This document shows, piece after piece, positions 22,140-32,769 of a stretch of DNA of 64,000 nucleotides. The translations under genes were made by a program, and so were the position numbers. Each line of letters starts with the position of its first letter. Position 1 is the stretch's first letter. Source of the DNA: Euclidia mi (taxonomy: Eukaryota; Arthropoda; Insecta; Lepidoptera; Erebidae); the NCBI GenBank assembly GCA_944739405.2, contig OX123193.2:19519516-19583515 (forward strand), read 5' to 3'. The notes under the pieces were generated by a model, which worked only from the letters and a program-made list of their open reading frames with translations, was not told where the DNA came from and made no database searches.

Positions 22140-22477
22140 GAACCTTCTTTTTTTGAAGTCGGTTAAAATACTAAAACTTTCTCCTAAGTGTAACAAGTAC
22201 TTTTTTCTGAAAACCGCATAAAAATTGGTTCAGCCAAACTCGAGTTAATCGTGGGCAAACTTACATATATACGGGTCAAACTCAGAACCTTCTTTTTTTG
22301 AAGTCGGTTAAGGGCCTAAAACCTTTTCCTAAGTGTAACAAATACTTTTTTGAAAACCGCATCAAAATCGGTTCAGCCAAACGCGAGATAATCGCGGACA
22401 AACATACATACATACATACATACATACATACATACAGGTCAAACTGAGAACCTCCTTTTTTTTTTGAAGTCGGTTAA
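22140..22477 (+). repeat. Helitron-like 3' terminal repeats
   Basis: The block CTTCTTTTTTTGAAGTCGGT followed by about 110 bp is present twice (22140- and 22285-) and its end a third time at 22450-22477. A (CATA)n run separates the last two. Confidence 0.75.
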
Positions 22478-23793
22478 AAATCACATTTTTCAGGAGAAGC
22501 AGCTCAATTACTGCGACATACACCAGTCACAGGCGCTAACTATAGTGAATCTTGGTCTATTTTATGTAAGCGGTATAATAATAAGAAATTTTTTACTAAC
22601 AGTATGTTAAAACGTTTTGTCAAACAACCAGTTATTGTAAAGGAGTCTTCAACTTCTATTAAAAATCTTTTAGACACAACAGTCGATTGTTTGCATGGTT
22701 TGAGTACCTTAGGCATTGATGTAGATTCTTGGGATACAATTGTAATATTTTTAGTGAGTGAAAAATTAGATAACGAATCTCGAAAGTTGTGGGAATCTAA
22801 AATTAGTGTTGATGACAATTTACCTACATTTGTTGAATTTAAAACATTTCTTGAATCGAGATTTCGTGCTTTACAATATTTAAGCCCTAAGCCCAGTAGC
22901 CAACCCAAGAATAATAGTCAACATTCTAATGTAAAGACTTTTCATGTTGCTTCTTTATCCTGTACTTTGTGTTCTGGAGACCATAAATTGTGCCATTGCA
23001 AGCAGTTTGCAAAGCAAGATTGTGATGCACGTCGCGACTTTGTTCGAGCCAATAAGTTATGTTTTAATTGTTTAGGCAAAAATCACGCTGTATATTCTTG
23101 CCGTCAGCCCACCAAATGCCATCTTTGTAAAAAGAGACACCACACACTACTTTATCCAAAAACAACCGTCGAGGCCACTGAACCACTAGATGGTTCAGTG
23201 GACAGGAATGTTGTGGTCGCCGCGGCCGCCGCTTCTTCCAATCAATGCGAGTCAACCAACACCATTTGTTGTTTCGCAGATGTACACAACCAAGGTTTGC
23301 TTGCCACAGCCTTGGTCGATATCGAGTCAAGAACTGGTACTGCTATTGTTCTAAGAGCTCTAATGGATCAGGGCTCTCAGGTTTCCTATATCACGGAGGC
23401 CGCAGTACAGTTACTCGGTTTGCGTAAAACACCTGCTCACACCGACATTCTACGACTAGGCGAAGATGAGGGGGTTTCGATACCTTCTAATTGGATAGTA
23501 AGGTTTAGATTACAGTCACGCCTAGATCCCACATTCAGTTTGTATGTCGATGCCTATGTGCTGAACAGACTCACATCACGACTTCCTGAAAGGAAGATCG
23601 TCAATATATTGCCGTCAATCTCATCCTTGGAACTTGCAGATCCGTCTTTCGCTACCCCAGGTAAAATAGATCTCCTACTGGGTACTCGCGTGGTCGGTGA
23701 AGTTCTAATGGACGGTTTGGTCAAGGGCCCGCCTGGAACTCCAGTTGCCCAAAGGACCAAGTTAGGGTGGATCTTGTCTGGTGAGATCCACAC
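22478..23793 (+). pseudogene. BEL/Pao gag zinc knuckles and protease
   Basis: The open frame (ATG 22604, coding from about 22481) gives the rest of gag. It continues into knuckle-like Cys/His clusters: CTLCSGDHKLCHCKQF, LCFNCLGKNHAVYSC and CHLCKKRHHTLLY. Then a retropepsin-like domain follows with LRALMDQGSQVSYIT (catalytic D-Q-G, as usual for BEL/Pao rather than D-T-G) and IDLLLGTRVVGEVL. The domain ends near LGWILSGEI. Apart from the Helitron-like cut it is the best preserved part of this element. Confidence 0.88.
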
Positions 23794-23814
23794 GTCGCTC
23801 AGGACTCAACCAGT

Positions 23815-24895
23815 ATGTTACAATGCAAGCGTGGACGTCAACGGCCTCTTGAGAGAGATAAATTTTGGGAGTTGGAGTCTGAGTCTTCTCCTCATCGGGA
23901 GATTTTGACTGAAGAGGAGCAGAAGTGTGAGGACTTATACTCCAAGACTACCACAAGAGATGCAACAGGACGATACATCGTCCAGTTGCCGTTCAAGACT
24001 GATCGTCCTAGTTGCGTTTATGGAAGATCCGAGGATATTGCTCGTAAGCGCTTCAACATGCTGGAAAGGAAGTTGTCAAGCAATCCTGAGCTAAGAAGGC
24101 AGTACACTGAGGTTATCCAGGAGTATGTTAGTTTAGGACATGCTGATGTTGTCTCCCAAGCAGATTTGAAAAACGATGCCTTTTATTTACCGCATCACGC
24201 CGTAGTACGCGAGGATAAAAGTACTACTAAGGTTCGGGTCGTCTTCAATGCCTCTTGTTCGGGATACAACGGGGTATCGTTGAATGACGATTTGATGGTT
24301 GGCCCAACCTTACAACCTGATTTACGTCATATCATTATGAGATGGCGCTGCCATCCCATTACCTTAGTCGCTGACGTCATCAAGATGTACCGGCAGGTTA
24401 GAGTAGCTGACGACAGCGTAGATTTCCAACGAATTTTGTGGCGTGACAACCCAAATACATCATCATCATCTACGTTTGTTACGTGTCACCTTTGGTGTTT
24501 CTTCGGCTCCCTATTTGGCGGTACGTACTTTGCAGCAACTGGCACGCGACAAAGGTAAAGATTATCCTCTAGTTGCAGACCGAATCCTGAAGGACTTTTT
24601 CGTTGATGACTTTTTGTCCGGTTGCGAATCTGTAGCTGAAGGAGAACAGATATATCATCAGCTGAATGATATATTAGCACGCGGAGGTTTCCAGCTTCAG
24701 AAGTGGTCCAGTAACAACAAAGAGTTATTAAGTAAAATACAATGTGATACAAACACAACACATAATTCAGTAGATTTCAAAATTGATAACATCATGAAAA
24801 TATTAGGCTTAACTTGGAATAGAGATAGAGACGAATTTCATTATCCTTTGAAGTGGCAGGCAGACATATTATGTCTGAGCAGCCCAAGTCGTTAA
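23815..24895 (+). pseudogene. BEL/Pao reverse transcriptase
   Basis: Frame 23815-24558 shows FWELESESS, GRYIVQLPFK, YLPHHAVVREDKSTTKVRVV and FNASC, and YRQVRVADDSVDFQRILW, the RT start to palm of BEL/Pao. A frameshift near 24460 moves it to frame 24443-24895 with VTFGVSSAPYLAVRTLQQLA and FFVDDFLSGCES, where VDD holds the catalytic Asp pair. The catalytic residues are intact but the frame is not. Near 24850-24930 a short stretch with GCAGACATA is duplicated, which adds another break. Confidence 0.88.
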
Positions 24896-24896
24896 A

Positions 24897-27317
24897 ATGG
24901 CAAGCAGACATAATATGTCTGATTACGAATGGCACAATATTTGCCCGCCACTTTACGCCATATTGGCTCGGAAATTCTGCCATTTGAGCGGTTATACTGT
25001 CCACCTTCCTCCACTGGAATCTCCCGTGACTAAACGAAGGGTCATATCTGACATTGCCCGCTTATTCGACCTACTGGGCTGGCTCGCTCCAGCAATAATT
25101 ACAGCCAAGATATTTATTCAACGTCTGTGGCTTTCGGGTATCGATTGGGACGATGCATTGCCAGATAACCTATTGACGGACTGGCTCAGCTACAGAAATG
25201 AACTGAATTGTATAGTCCGTTTTCGTCTGCCTAGATGGATTCACACAAGCAAATACGACCAGCATCTAGAACTGCAAGGCTTTAGCGATGCCTCCAATGA
25301 AGCATATGCTGCAGTTGTCTATACTCGGTCCATAGATTCCAACGGTCAAGTTTTCGTCAGTCTCGTGGCATCAAAAACCAAGGTGGACCCCGTCAGACAG
25401 GTATCTATACCTCGTCTGGTGTTATGCGGTGCGGTGCTGCTATCAAAACTTCTGCGTGAAGTTTCCGTCACCTTGGGGATTGACAGGAATAATATACATG
25501 CCTGGACTGACTCATCAGTGGTCCTCGCTTGGTTGGGGAGCCACCCCAGTCGTTGGAAAACTTTTGTTGGCAACCGAGTTGCCGAAATTCACACCAGTAT
25601 GGACAGCGAACAATGGTCACAGGTTGAATCCAGGGACAATCCCGCTGATTGTGCCTCCCGTGGAGTAAATCCTTCAATGTGTGCAGATCTTGAGTTATGG
25701 CTGCAGGGACCTAGTTGGCTTAGAAACAACATTATTGATTATAGTAGATCAAAAATCAATCAAACTAACCTAGAGAAAAGAAATTCAAATACTGTGTGCA
25801 ATGTAACAATAAATAGTAAAGAAGAGGATAATATATTAACAAAATTTTCATCTTCAAGAAAGTTAACTAGAGTAATCGCTTATTGCAAAAGGTTCCATAA
25901 ATCAAAAAATAAATTAAATCAGTATAAATCGTACAATAATTGTTTAACATTTTCAGAAATTTATCAAGGTCTTTTAACATGTATCAAAATGTGTCAAAAT
26001 AAATACTTTTCTAATGAAATAGATAGCATAAAGAAAATAGGTAAGGTCGATAAAAAGGGCAAACTTGTGCAACTGAATCCCTATCTGGACGAAGATCAGA
26101 TTATGAGAGTTGGCGGAAGATTACATAGGGCTCACATTGAAGATACCATGAAGCACCCAGTTATACTTTCAAACAAGTCGCACTTTACGAACCTCATAAT
26201 CGCTGATGCTCACGAACGCACTCTGCATGGCGGGCCACAATTGGTCCTTAACTTTTTGAGATCCAAGTACTGGATTCTTAATGCGAAGAGTGTAGTTCGG
26301 CAATACGTGCGCAAGTGCGTAACTTGTATTCGCTACTCAGCTCGAGTTGTACCACCGTTAATGGGGCAGTTGCCGTCAGCTAGGGTCAATGCTAGCCGGC
26401 CTTTCTCAAAGAGTGGAGTGGACTACGCAGGTCCTATTAGTGGCAGGCCCACAAGAAGGCGCGGTTATCACTCCACAAAAGGCTATACTTGTCTATTTGT
26501 CTGCATGGCTACCCGTGCTATACATTTGGAGGTTGTCAGCGATATGACTTCGCAAGCGTTCATAGCAGCCTTCAAACGCTTCACAGCCAGACGAGGCCAT
26601 TGTGAGGAACTGTGGAGTGATAACGGCACCACCTTCGTCGGAGCCAACAAAGAGTTGAAGGCTTTGTTTACTCAAGAAAGCCCGGGCGTAGCATCAGACA
26701 TAGCGGATTGGCTGGCAACTAACGGCACAAATTGGCACTTCATTCCACCCCACTCTCCAAATTTTGGAGGGCTTTGGGAAGCTGGAGTGAAGTCCACAAA
26801 ACATCACCTCAGAAGAGTGGTAGGGGTCAGTACGCTTACATTCGAGGAGCTGACTACGGTTCTCGCCCAGATAGAGGCGTGTCTTAATTCGAGGCCCATC
26901 TCTACATTTAGTGGTAGTCCCGAAGATCCATACCCATTGACACCAGGCCATTTTTTGATTGGGGAACCATTACTGCTTCCCCCTGAGTCAAATTTCGAAA
27001 GTTCGAATGTCAGTACGTTAAGGCGATGGCATTTGACTCAGCGTATGGTCCAAGATTTTTGGCGTCGATGGTCCCATGAATACCTGGTCCAGTTTCTGCA
27101 CAGATACAAATGGTCCCATCTGACAGTGGAACCTAATGAAGGGGATGTAGTTTTAGTTATGGAGGATGACATGCCTCCTGCAAGATGGCTCTACGGCCTT
27201 ATAATCGAGAAACATACTGGCTCAGACAAAGTCACGAGAGTAGTATCATTGCGTTGCAAGGGTTCTGTGATTAAGAGACCCGTTTCAAAGCTAATAGTTT
27301 TACCTATTGCTTCTTAA
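24897..27317 (+). CDS. BEL/Pao RNase H, integrase and C-terminal domain
   Basis: An 806-codon open frame without stops. Residues about 1-110 are the RT connection (VISDIARLFDLLGWLAP). RNase H follows with LQGFSDASNEAYAA and AWTDSSVVLAWL. The integrase has the HHCC finger (HERTLHGGPQLVLNFLRSKY, CVTCIRYSA) and the catalytic triad in GVDYAGPI, WSDNGTTFVG and GGLWEAGVKSTKHHL (D, D, E). A BEL/Pao-type tail ends at KRPVSKLIVLP. It would cut and join element DNA to host DNA. Upstream frames are broken, so it cannot be made as a full polyprotein from this copy. Start choice is nominal; it is part of a polyprotein. Confidence 0.9.
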   Translation: MASRHNMSDYEWHNICPPLYAILARKFCHLSGYTVHLPPLESPVTKRRVISDIARLFDLLGWLAPAIITAKIFIQRLWLSGIDWDDALPDNLLTDWLSYRNELNCIVRFRLPRWIHTSKYDQHLELQGFSDASNEAYAAVVYTRSIDSNGQVFVSLVASKTKVDPVRQVSIPRLVLCGAVLLSKLLREVSVTLGIDRNNIHAWTDSSVVLAWLGSHPSRWKTFVGNRVAEIHTSMDSEQWSQVESRDNPADCASRGVNPSMCADLELWLQGPSWLRNNIIDYSRSKINQTNLEKRNSNTVCNVTINSKEEDNILTKFSSSRKLTRVIAYCKRFHKSKNKLNQYKSYNNCLTFSEIYQGLLTCIKMCQNKYFSNEIDSIKKIGKVDKKGKLVQLNPYLDEDQIMRVGGRLHRAHIEDTMKHPVILSNKSHFTNLIIADAHERTLHGGPQLVLNFLRSKYWILNAKSVVRQYVRKCVTCIRYSARVVPPLMGQLPSARVNASRPFSKSGVDYAGPISGRPTRRRGYHSTKGYTCLFVCMATRAIHLEVVSDMTSQAFIAAFKRFTARRGHCEELWSDNGTTFVGANKELKALFTQESPGVASDIADWLATNGTNWHFIPPHSPNFGGLWEAGVKSTKHHLRRVVGVSTLTFEELTTVLAQIEACLNSRPISTFSGSPEDPYPLTPGHFLIGEPLLLPPESNFESSNVSTLRRWHLTQRMVQDFWRRWSHEYLVQFLHRYKWSHLTVEPNEGDVVLVMEDDMPPARWLYGLIIEKHTGSDKVTRVVSLRCKGSVIKRPVSKLIVLPIAS

Positions 27318-27589
27318 CTTTGTATTAAGATATTTTGTATTGAGATTTTTCTCATAGAATGTGTATTTTTTAGTTTGTTCGGTTCGGGCCTCATTTGTGA
27401 ATCTAAATTATGATACGGTATAATTATGTCACTAACTATACAGTCCACTATAATTATTGTTGTGATACCTATCATATTTATTTGTTTGAAACTTTGAAGT
27501 AAAGCCTACGTCATGGTGGGCGGTTACATGTGTATTTTTATTGTTAGTTTTAATTATTGTTACGGACATTCTGTCCATGGTGGGCGGGA

Positions 27590-27776
27590 TGTTCGATTGT
27601 GTATAGTTTACCACAACGCTCGATAGATGGCGTTGTACCGAGTTTCTGAATCGCGATGTTAAGATTCTCCGAGGCAGCTATATAAGGGTCCGAACAATTA
27701 AAATTTTTAACTCGCATCAAACGGTTGTTTCATTTCTTAGCTAAGCATACCGTACCAAGCAGCCGACGCTCAACCA
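27590..27776 (+). repeat. BEL/Pao 3' LTR
   Basis: 187 bp copy of 18917-19102, preceded by a purine-rich GGTGGGCGGGA that may serve as plus-strand primer site, and followed by the GGCGG duplication. The LTR pair differs little, so the insertion is young relative to the gypsy element at 38.7 kb. The stretch 27318-27589 before it is non-coding element sequence. Confidence 0.93.
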
Positions 27777-29288
27777 GGCGGTCAGGTCGTATCCCACCTG
27801 TTATTCATGGATGACCTGAAGTTAGTTACCCAATCTGATGTCCAATTGCTAGATTTACTAAACGTAACCCAAAACTTTAGTAAGTCTATCAATATGGAGT
27901 TCGGTGTGGATAAATGTGCTGTCATTCATGTGAAGCAGGGCAGGATGGTGGAATCTGAGGGGATCCAACTCTCAGATTCCATTAACCTAAGATCGCTTCT
28001 CTTAACCGATACCTATAAGTACTTGGGTATGTCACAGGCTTTAAGTATCAATGAAGCTGACATGAAGCAATCGTTGCAAGAGCGTTTCTTTGGACGCGTG
28101 AAAAAAGTATTAAAAAGCCTTTTATCAAGTGGCAACAAGGTTCTTGCTTGCAACGGTTGGGTCATGCCACTTCTTGCATACTCCTTTGGTATACTCAAGT
28201 GGACTCAGTCTGAATTGGACGCCCTGGACAGAAAAGTGCGCACATTGTTGACGGCATATCGTATGCATCATCCTCGTTCATCCGTAATGAGGTTGTACAT
28301 CCCGCGGAAGTGTGGGGGTCGTGGCTTTCTGGATATCAAGACCCTACACAACCGCGAGGTGTGCAATCTCAGAGAATATTTTCTCCGGGCGAACGGGGAC
28401 ATGCATCGAGATGTTGTCGCAGTGGACAATGGACTCACCCCGCTCAAGTTGGCTAAGGAGAACTGGCGCATACCTGTAGTACTCAGTCCTGATGAGCGCA
28501 AGCGTGTATGGCAGAGCAAGGAGCTTCATCGCAGGTTCCATCGGGCCCTATATGGACCCGATGTAGACCTATTGGCCTCGGTGAACTGGCTACGCTTCGG
28601 TGACCTCTTTGGGGAAACCGAAGGGTTTGTTTGTGCAATTGCTGACGAAGTTATCAAGACCAATAACTACCGGAAATATATCCTGAGGGATGGCACTAGT
28701 GATATTTGCCGTGCCTGTCACCAGCCCGGTGAATCCCTCAGGCATATTGTTTCCGGTTGTTCACGTCTTGCTAACGGCGAGTACTTACACAGACATAACC
28801 AAGTAGCCAGAATCATTCACCAGCAACTTGCTCTGAAATACAAACTTGTAGACATCGAGGTACCGTACTACAGGTATGTGGCAGAGCCAGTTCTCGAAAA
28901 TGGCCATGCCACATTGTACTGGGATCGATCTATCGTCACAGATAGGACTGTTGTAGCCAACAAACCTGATATTGTGGTGATAGATCGATCAGAGCGCCTC
29001 GCAATAATTGTTGATGTCACCATTCCTCATGACGAGAATCTCGTGAAAGCCGAGAAAGACAAACAGATTAAATATCTGGGCTTGGCTCACGAGATTGTCG
29101 ACATGTGGGATGTGGACTCGGCAATTATTGTGCCGATAGTTGTAACAGTTAATGGCCTAATAGCCAAGAGCCTCGATCGTCACCTTAAGAGGCTCGCGTT
29201 GGGTGCTTGGGTCAAGGGCCTGATGCAAAAGGCAGTACTTCTCGACACGGCACGTATTGTGAGGAAGTTCCTGTCTCTGGAGCCCTAA
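27777..29288 (+). pseudogene. Dong/R4-like LINE ORF, second part with RLE nuclease
   Basis: The frame resumes in the TSD and continues with HLLFMDDLKLVTQSD (catalytic MDD box of the RT), the thumb, then a CCHC motif CRACHQPGESLRHIVSGC. Next is the restriction-like endonuclease: ANKPDIVVIDRSERLAI and IVDVTIP, followed by KDKQIKYLGLAHEI. This PD...D-type nuclease after the RT is the hallmark of the R2 superfamily; the spacing fits Dong/R4. The split codon at the BEL/Pao junction is GG plus T on both sides, so the frame was continuous before the insertion. It ends FLSLEP-stop. Confidence 0.85.
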
Positions 29289-29437
29289 CCACCGACAGCT
29301 TGGACCCTGTGACCGTTGCTGGTGGGATCCCACGGTTTTTTTGTATTTTTAAATGTATTTTTTTTTTGTAAATTATATATTTAAAAAGGTACCTAAAATT
29401 TGATTAATACTGAATAAAGGAAATAATAATAATAATC
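29289..29437 (+). other. Dong/R4 3' UTR and (AAT)n end
   Basis: About 130 bp after the stop the sequence passes ACTGAATAAAGG and ends AATAATAATAAT. With the TAA run just before 17195 this places the element inside a TAA microsatellite. The microsatellite at the left belongs to a SINE tail. Confidence 0.75.
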
Positions 29438-29714
29438 GTTTATTTGCCCCAGAATGTAGTTGTACATAGTATGGTGTTGATTCTGTTGTAGTCCATTACA
29501 TTCTACCATAACATAATATGGTGTGCAAATGTTTTACTTATTTCTATAATATTTTGGACATAAAAAAAGTACCGGTAGATCATTAATAAATTCTAAGCTG
29601 ATTTTTAATATAATATTTACTATGTATATGTATGTATGTAAACAGATAAATGCTAGGTAAGAGTATATCATTAAACCATCCCATTAAATTATGAATTAAA
29701 ATCAAATATCTTAC

Positions 29715-29780
29715 GTTGTTCATATCAGCATCTTGTATTAATTGTTGCACGTCATGTGATGGAGAAGGAGTATCATTTTC
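29715..29780 (-). CDS. Zeste-like gene, small internal exon
   Basis: A 66 bp block with a good acceptor (CTGTTTCAG before 29780) and a good donor (GTAAGA after 29715). In the open frame it reads ENDTPSPSHDVQQLIQDADM followed by NN. Position, strand and composition suit the acidic linker of the same gene as the exons upstream at 29946-30659. Assignment depends on splice signals only. Confidence 0.5.
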
Positions 29781-29945
29781 CTGAAACAGGTAGGTAAATT
29801 TACTAAAACATTCAAATAAAAATTAATTTTACATTAGAAAGGGCCTAAGCAAACAAAAAAAATGGGCGCTATAAAAAACGACAGCAAACCTTGCAGAGTA
29901 CTTCCAGTACTACTTACTTACCTGTTGCATTTATAAATTTCTTAC

Positions 29946-30129
29946 CGGAAATGGCTATATGCCTAAATGTGCATCTTCGGTTGAAAATCTTTCTCCACCA
30001 CATAAAGCAACAATGCTTTCCTCAAGCTCTGATAGCTCCACTTCATCCTCCACCCACCATCAGTCCTACGCCTAGCAGCAGAGCGTGCTGCAACTTTTCT
30101 TTTTATGGCGCTTTTTTGTCAGACCAATA
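29946..30129 (-). CDS. Zeste-like gene, exon after the DNA-binding domain
   Basis: It starts after an acceptor GATTGTAG and ends at a strong donor (CCG before GTAAGAA). It opens YWSDKK, close to the VWSDLK that follows the DNA-binding helices in zeste-like proteins. It then continues in a second frame as SAIKRKVAARSAARRRTDGG and in a third as VEDEVELSELEESIVALCGG. At least two shifts of one base are needed, which points to a pseudogene or base errors. Confidence 0.5.
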
Positions 30130-30362
30130 CTACAATCAGACATTTAGTTATAGAAGTGATAAAAAATTGCTGGTATTAAATACACACATATTTTTCAAAC
30201 TACATTAAAATCTCCATTTTCTTATTATTAATAGTCAAGAATTAAAATAAGATATTTATGAAATCAAGGAACACACTTTGAACCAAGATTCTTCACACAT
30301 TTTAAGTGGTTTGCTATAAGGAAAGTTAAGTGGTTCTAACCTGTTAAAAAAGCCCTGCTAAC

Positions 30363-30564
30363 CTTAGTCCACTGTTTGTAAGTTTTGATGGTGCCACCAA
30401 CACTATTTAGGCGTACGGCTAGTACCTCCCACTGGCGTCGACATCGCTCTCTGGCATTTAGAGTTCTTAAGAAACCCTTCGCCATGCCAGGGTTTCTTTC
30501 CATAAACTCTACCAGAGTTTTCACCTGAGCCGACGATGAGTGAGAGGAACGTGTCTCATTTGGA
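30363..30564 (-). CDS. Zeste/Myb-SANT-like DNA-binding exon
   Basis: Flanked by TTTCAG (acceptor) and GTTAGC (donor). It encodes a Ser-rich lead SPNETRSSHSSSAQ-like stretch and then VKTLVEFMERNPGMAKG, ARERCRRQWEVLAVRLNS and GGTIKTYKQWTK. This is the Myb/SANT-related domain of the regulatory protein zeste family, a nuclear DNA binder; many moth members are transposon-derived. The exon length (202 bp) fits a phase 2 entry and a phase 0 exit. No stop is present in this exon. Confidence 0.72.
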
Positions 30565-30654
30565 CTGAAACATTATTGTTGGATTAGAAAACAAAATAAA
30601 CACTTATTTAATTAGGATTATTTTTGAACTTTACAACCAGAAATATAAACTTAC

Positions 30655-30659
30655 TTCAT
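30655..30659 (-). CDS. Probable first coding exon of the zeste-like gene
   Basis: ATGAA followed at once by the donor GTAAGT. Joining it to the exon at 30564 completes an Asn codon, and the phases agree. The exon is tiny, so the call rests on the donor and the phase match. Confidence 0.45.
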
Positions 30660-31606
30660 GATTATTTCACAATAATTATCAGCACTGAACAATCAAAAAA
30701 CAAACAAACCAATAGCAACCAACGCACAGATTAATATTGACATTGTTTGTCAGTATCTTTTTTCGTAAGGTAAGCATAGATTACATTCACGGCACGAATT
30801 TAGAGTTTTCTGTATTTTTTTTTTTTACTTATTAGCTGCCTCAAATTCCTTAAAATAAGAAATTTTAATTCAAACATCATAGTAGCTAAAATTCAGTGTC
30901 AAAAATGGTAAAATAAAAAACCGATAAATCTCGACGTACATTTTGTTGTGGTAATCACTAGTACAGTATTTTTTACGCTTTGGAGCTCACTTCCAGGGTA
31001 TATGGTGTTCTGTGCTCACTTCACTTTGCAAGTGCCGAGGTAATGCTTACACAATGCAAAATCAAGAACCTTATGCGAAGGGAGAGCGAATAGCGAAGTG
31101 ACATGCGAGTTGTTGTTTGAATTTTACAGAATCGACATGCAGGATAATCACACAATTATCATAATAATTTGAATCGGCTCAATGCATAGTTATGTATGTA
31201 TGTGTATGCAGCAGTTCATAATAATCCGTTCAAAAGCGAACTTTAAACCGCTTATCTAACAACCGAGGCGTATCTGAAGTTCGTCCATAGAATCACAATA
31301 AAAATAAAATTAAAACAACATTTGTCAAATCATGAGCAAAATACGAAATCATCTCATCAGGTATTACGAGATTGCGATTATTTCGGTCGTTTCATATTCT
31401 AATATAAATAACTAAAAAATTAGTACAGAAGTGTAATACAAACATACACTTTGTCCCAAGTATTGAATTGTTAAAATGACACAAAAAGGTATAAAAATTA
31501 TCGTCATTTAATTTTTGAAGCGAGTTGGAAAGAAATTTTTATGTACTTGGAGAGAAACGAGCAGACAGATCGCCTGATGCCTGATGGTAACGATTACCGA
31601 TTACCG

Positions 31607-32032
31607 CCTTGTATGTGTCTACTGAGAGCCAACTTTTATTTTTCCGGTTTTATGCAGTTTAACTAACAATAGTGCTCAGTAAAAGTTGTGGAAATATTTG
31701 TAAAACGAATATACGAGTTTGTAAAGACATAAATCAAAAGCTAAATCGTCTTAAGTAGGTCCCTCAGTTCACACACATAAGCTCCTAAATCTAGATATAA
31801 TTATAATGATTTCACCAACAAATTTTACTTATAGACCTGTAGTAAAACATGAATAAATATCTACATAATATTAAAAAACCTAATGTGAATAGATAATACA
31901 AAAATTACAAACGTCTTTCTGTGGTCCCTGAGTGACCACATAAATTTATCTCATAATTAATAGATTTTAACATGAACATTAAATATTCATAAGCCAATCT
32001 TAAGTAAAAACTACAAGGAAAATTTTAAAACT
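31607..32032 (-). repeat. Repeat G, uninterrupted copy with empty TTAA site
   Basis: Its reverse complement matches 35626-35892 plus 37553-37705. Blocks include GAGAGCCAACTTTTATTTTT, CAATAGTGCTCAGTAAA, GGTCCCTCAGTTCACACACA and TGGTCCCTGAGTGACCACA. At 31751-31754 it has one TTAA where the other copy carries a 1652 bp element. Bases 30665-31606 before it are non-coding and hold nothing certain; 32033-32335 likewise, apart from ACTAATGATCGCTTGGGAGG related to 35.27 kb. Confidence 0.75.
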
Positions 32033-32339
32033 TGACCCTAGAGTACTAATCTTATTTTTTTACCGCTTAATACTAATGATCGCTTGGGAGGCTACTTCAT
32101 ATATGATCCAAGATTTTAGAAAGACTTTAAAAAAAAAATGTTTTAAATTTAACAAAATAATGAAGAAAGACCTTGTTTCTTTAAATGCAATTTCACATTT
32201 TCTTTAAAATTATAATTTCGGTCTTAAAATCAACCTTAAGTCTAACGTAATCCTTGTTTGAACAGTCTTTAGAATAATAATAATAAAAAATAAAAAGTCA
32301 CATTTAGCCTCTAATTTAGTATCTAAATTAAGTATTTAC

Positions 32340-32610
32340 ACATACATACATACATAACGTCACGCCTTTTATCCCCGAAGGGGTAGGCAGAGGTGTATTT
32401 CTACACCCACTTTTCGCCAGATATATTTTAGTCCCACGTAATAAAGGGCGAGCCCATTGCCGTACCGGGCATATTTCCAGACTCCGTGCTGCTACTGAGA
32501 ATTTCGTGACAGAAAAACCCAATAACACTGCCCGACCCAGGAATCGAACCCGGGACCTCCCGATCCCACGCGCACATTTATGCCGCGAGACCCGTTGGTC
32601 TCGCGGCATA
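32340..32610 (-). mobile_element. SINE, family A, tRNA-like head with foldback end
   Basis: On the minus strand: a head with GGTCCCGGGTTCGATTCCTG (B box), then GGAGTCTGGAAATATGCCCG, TATTACGTGGGACTAAAA and a tail of TATG repeats. The 5' end folds back: TATGCCGCGAGACC pairs with GGTCTCGCGGCATA over a four-base loop (32579-32610). The head is the same as in the 16.9 kb copy, the foldback point is different. Confidence 0.8.
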
Positions 32611-32612
32611 TA

Positions 32613-32757
32613 GAATACAAGTGTCACCACCCCCTATCTTCCCGTGGGTGTCGTAAGAGGCGACTAACGGATAACACGATGCCAATACCATCTTTGCGTA
32701 GAGACGGAAAACTCGACATCAAACCCTCTACGACTGCCTATTAGCATAGTAAAAACA
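32613..32757 (+). mobile_element. SINE-like repeat, family B subtype 2
   Basis: Contains AGTGTCACCACCCCCTATCT, GGGTGTCGTAAGAGGCGACT and CGACATCAAACCCTCTACGA and stops at AAACAGAATAG. The reverse complement lies at 34593-34815. Both copies end at the same point towards the Penelope-like element. Confidence 0.65.
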
Positions 32758-32769
32758 GAATAGCTTCAT

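Larger units (their letters stand above)
20333..22477 (+). mobile_element. Helitron-like element inserted in gag
   Basis: The gag frame stops and resumes exactly around this block. Near its left end are two inverted arms of about 200 bp (20334-20534 and 20941-21143) that both contain AGTCGGTGCCAAACC or its complement. Then come a helicase remnant, CATA repeats and a 3' end with GAACCTCC, a T run and GAAGTCGGTTAA. The element at 42.9-45.4 kb has the same plan and the same 3' end. These features fit a Helentron-type Helitron, internally deleted. Confidence 0.65.
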
